From the NCBI GenBank assembly GCA_900548075.1, contig URJD01000109.1, forward strand, positions 1-6,357: a stretch of DNA of 6,357 bases. The letters are read 5' to 3'. Of the stretch, positions 6,137 to 6,357 are shown in pieces (position 1 is the first letter of the stretch; each line of letters opens with the position of its first letter). Source of the stretch: an uncultured Collinsella sp. (lineage in GTDB: Bacteria; Actinomycetota; Coriobacteriia; Coriobacteriales; Coriobacteriaceae). A program made the position numbers and the translations under genes. The notes below the pieces were generated by a model. The model was not told the DNA's origin. It saw only the letters and a program-made list of their open reading frames with translations, and ran no database searches.

Positions 6137-6357
6137 ATGGTCGAGTGGATTGTTAAGCGTGCGCAGGGCGACCGTGCGCGCGTGGGCACGTTGGCGGGCG
6201 TGGTGTGTATTCTCGCCAATGTGGCACTATGCGCTGCGAAGGGCGTAATTGGCGTGCTGTCGGGATCGGTTTCGATTGTGGCGGACGCCATGAATAATCT
6301 GTCCGATGCCAGCTCGAACATCGTGAGCGTGCTTGGCTTTAAGCTGGCGGGCAAGCC
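6137..6357 (+). CDS. Cation diffusion facilitator (CDF) metal efflux protein, N-terminal part
   Basis: The first 73 codons of a CDF-family antiporter, which exports divalent metal ions in exchange for protons across the cytoplasmic membrane. The frame runs off the window end. A short basic N-terminus (KRAQGDRAR) precedes TM1 at roughly residues 15-40. TM2, about 42-68, starts with LSGSVSIVADAMNNLSD, the family signature. Aligned with E. coli YiiP, Asn53 and Asp57 occupy the first metal-site pair (Asp-x3-Asp in YiiP), giving an N-x3-D pattern that I associate with manganese-type members. An in-frame TAG at 6134-6136 directly before the ATG blocks any upstream start. A G-rich stretch (6123-6130) 6 nt before the ATG can act as ribosome binding site. 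It is probably a separate transcription unit from the upstream operon. Confidence 0.85.
   Translation, partial: MVEWIVKRAQGDRARVGTLAGVVCILANVALCAAKGVIGVLSGSVSIVADAMNNLSDASSNIVSVLGFKLAGK

Noticed and set aside
5944..6354. Minus-strand open frame over the EIIC-CDF gap
   Set aside because: It crosses the repeat and terminator and runs antisense to the CDF gene. The predicted protein is Thr/Ala/His-rich without a family match.

Overview
The window is GC-rich, densely coding, and read entirely on the + strand. It looks like a chromosome of an anaerobic gut-type actinobacterium of the class Coriobacteriia (Collinsella-like). That placement is inferred from the GC-rich codon use, the single-chain AccD-AccA carboxyltransferase and the overall style of the sequence; no marker gene in the window proves it.

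Positions 1-4730 are the distal part of a type II fatty-acid synthesis operon: fabF (its 5' part lies before the window), accB, fabZ, accC and a fused accD-accA gene. Gaps between genes are 3-10 bp, except for a 14-bp overlap between accC and accDA. The products provide malonyl-CoA (biotin carrier, biotin carboxylase, carboxyltransferase) and two steps of the elongation cycle (condensation by FabF, dehydration by FabZ). The gene order is the one known from streptococci and other Firmicutes, except that accD and accA are joined in one reading frame.

Positions 4726-4778 form a short junction built from a palindromic repeat with TGTGACA/TGTCACA arms. The accDA stop codon lies inside one arm, and the start codon of the next gene overlaps a further TGTCACA. 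That gene (4771-5985) encodes a stand-alone PTS EIIC sugar permease of the glucose/beta-glucoside type without IIA or IIB domains. A second, diverged copy of the repeat (5991-6020) follows it, and then a convincing intrinsic terminator (6025-6059).

After the terminator, a possible promoter -10 (6084-6089) and a roughly 40-nt leader precede a cation diffusion facilitator gene, which starts at 6137 and runs off the window end. There is no CRISPR array, tRNA, rRNA or recognisable transposase. The most unusual part is the EIIC gene, carried at the end of a fatty-acid operon and bracketed by two directly oriented palindromic repeats.
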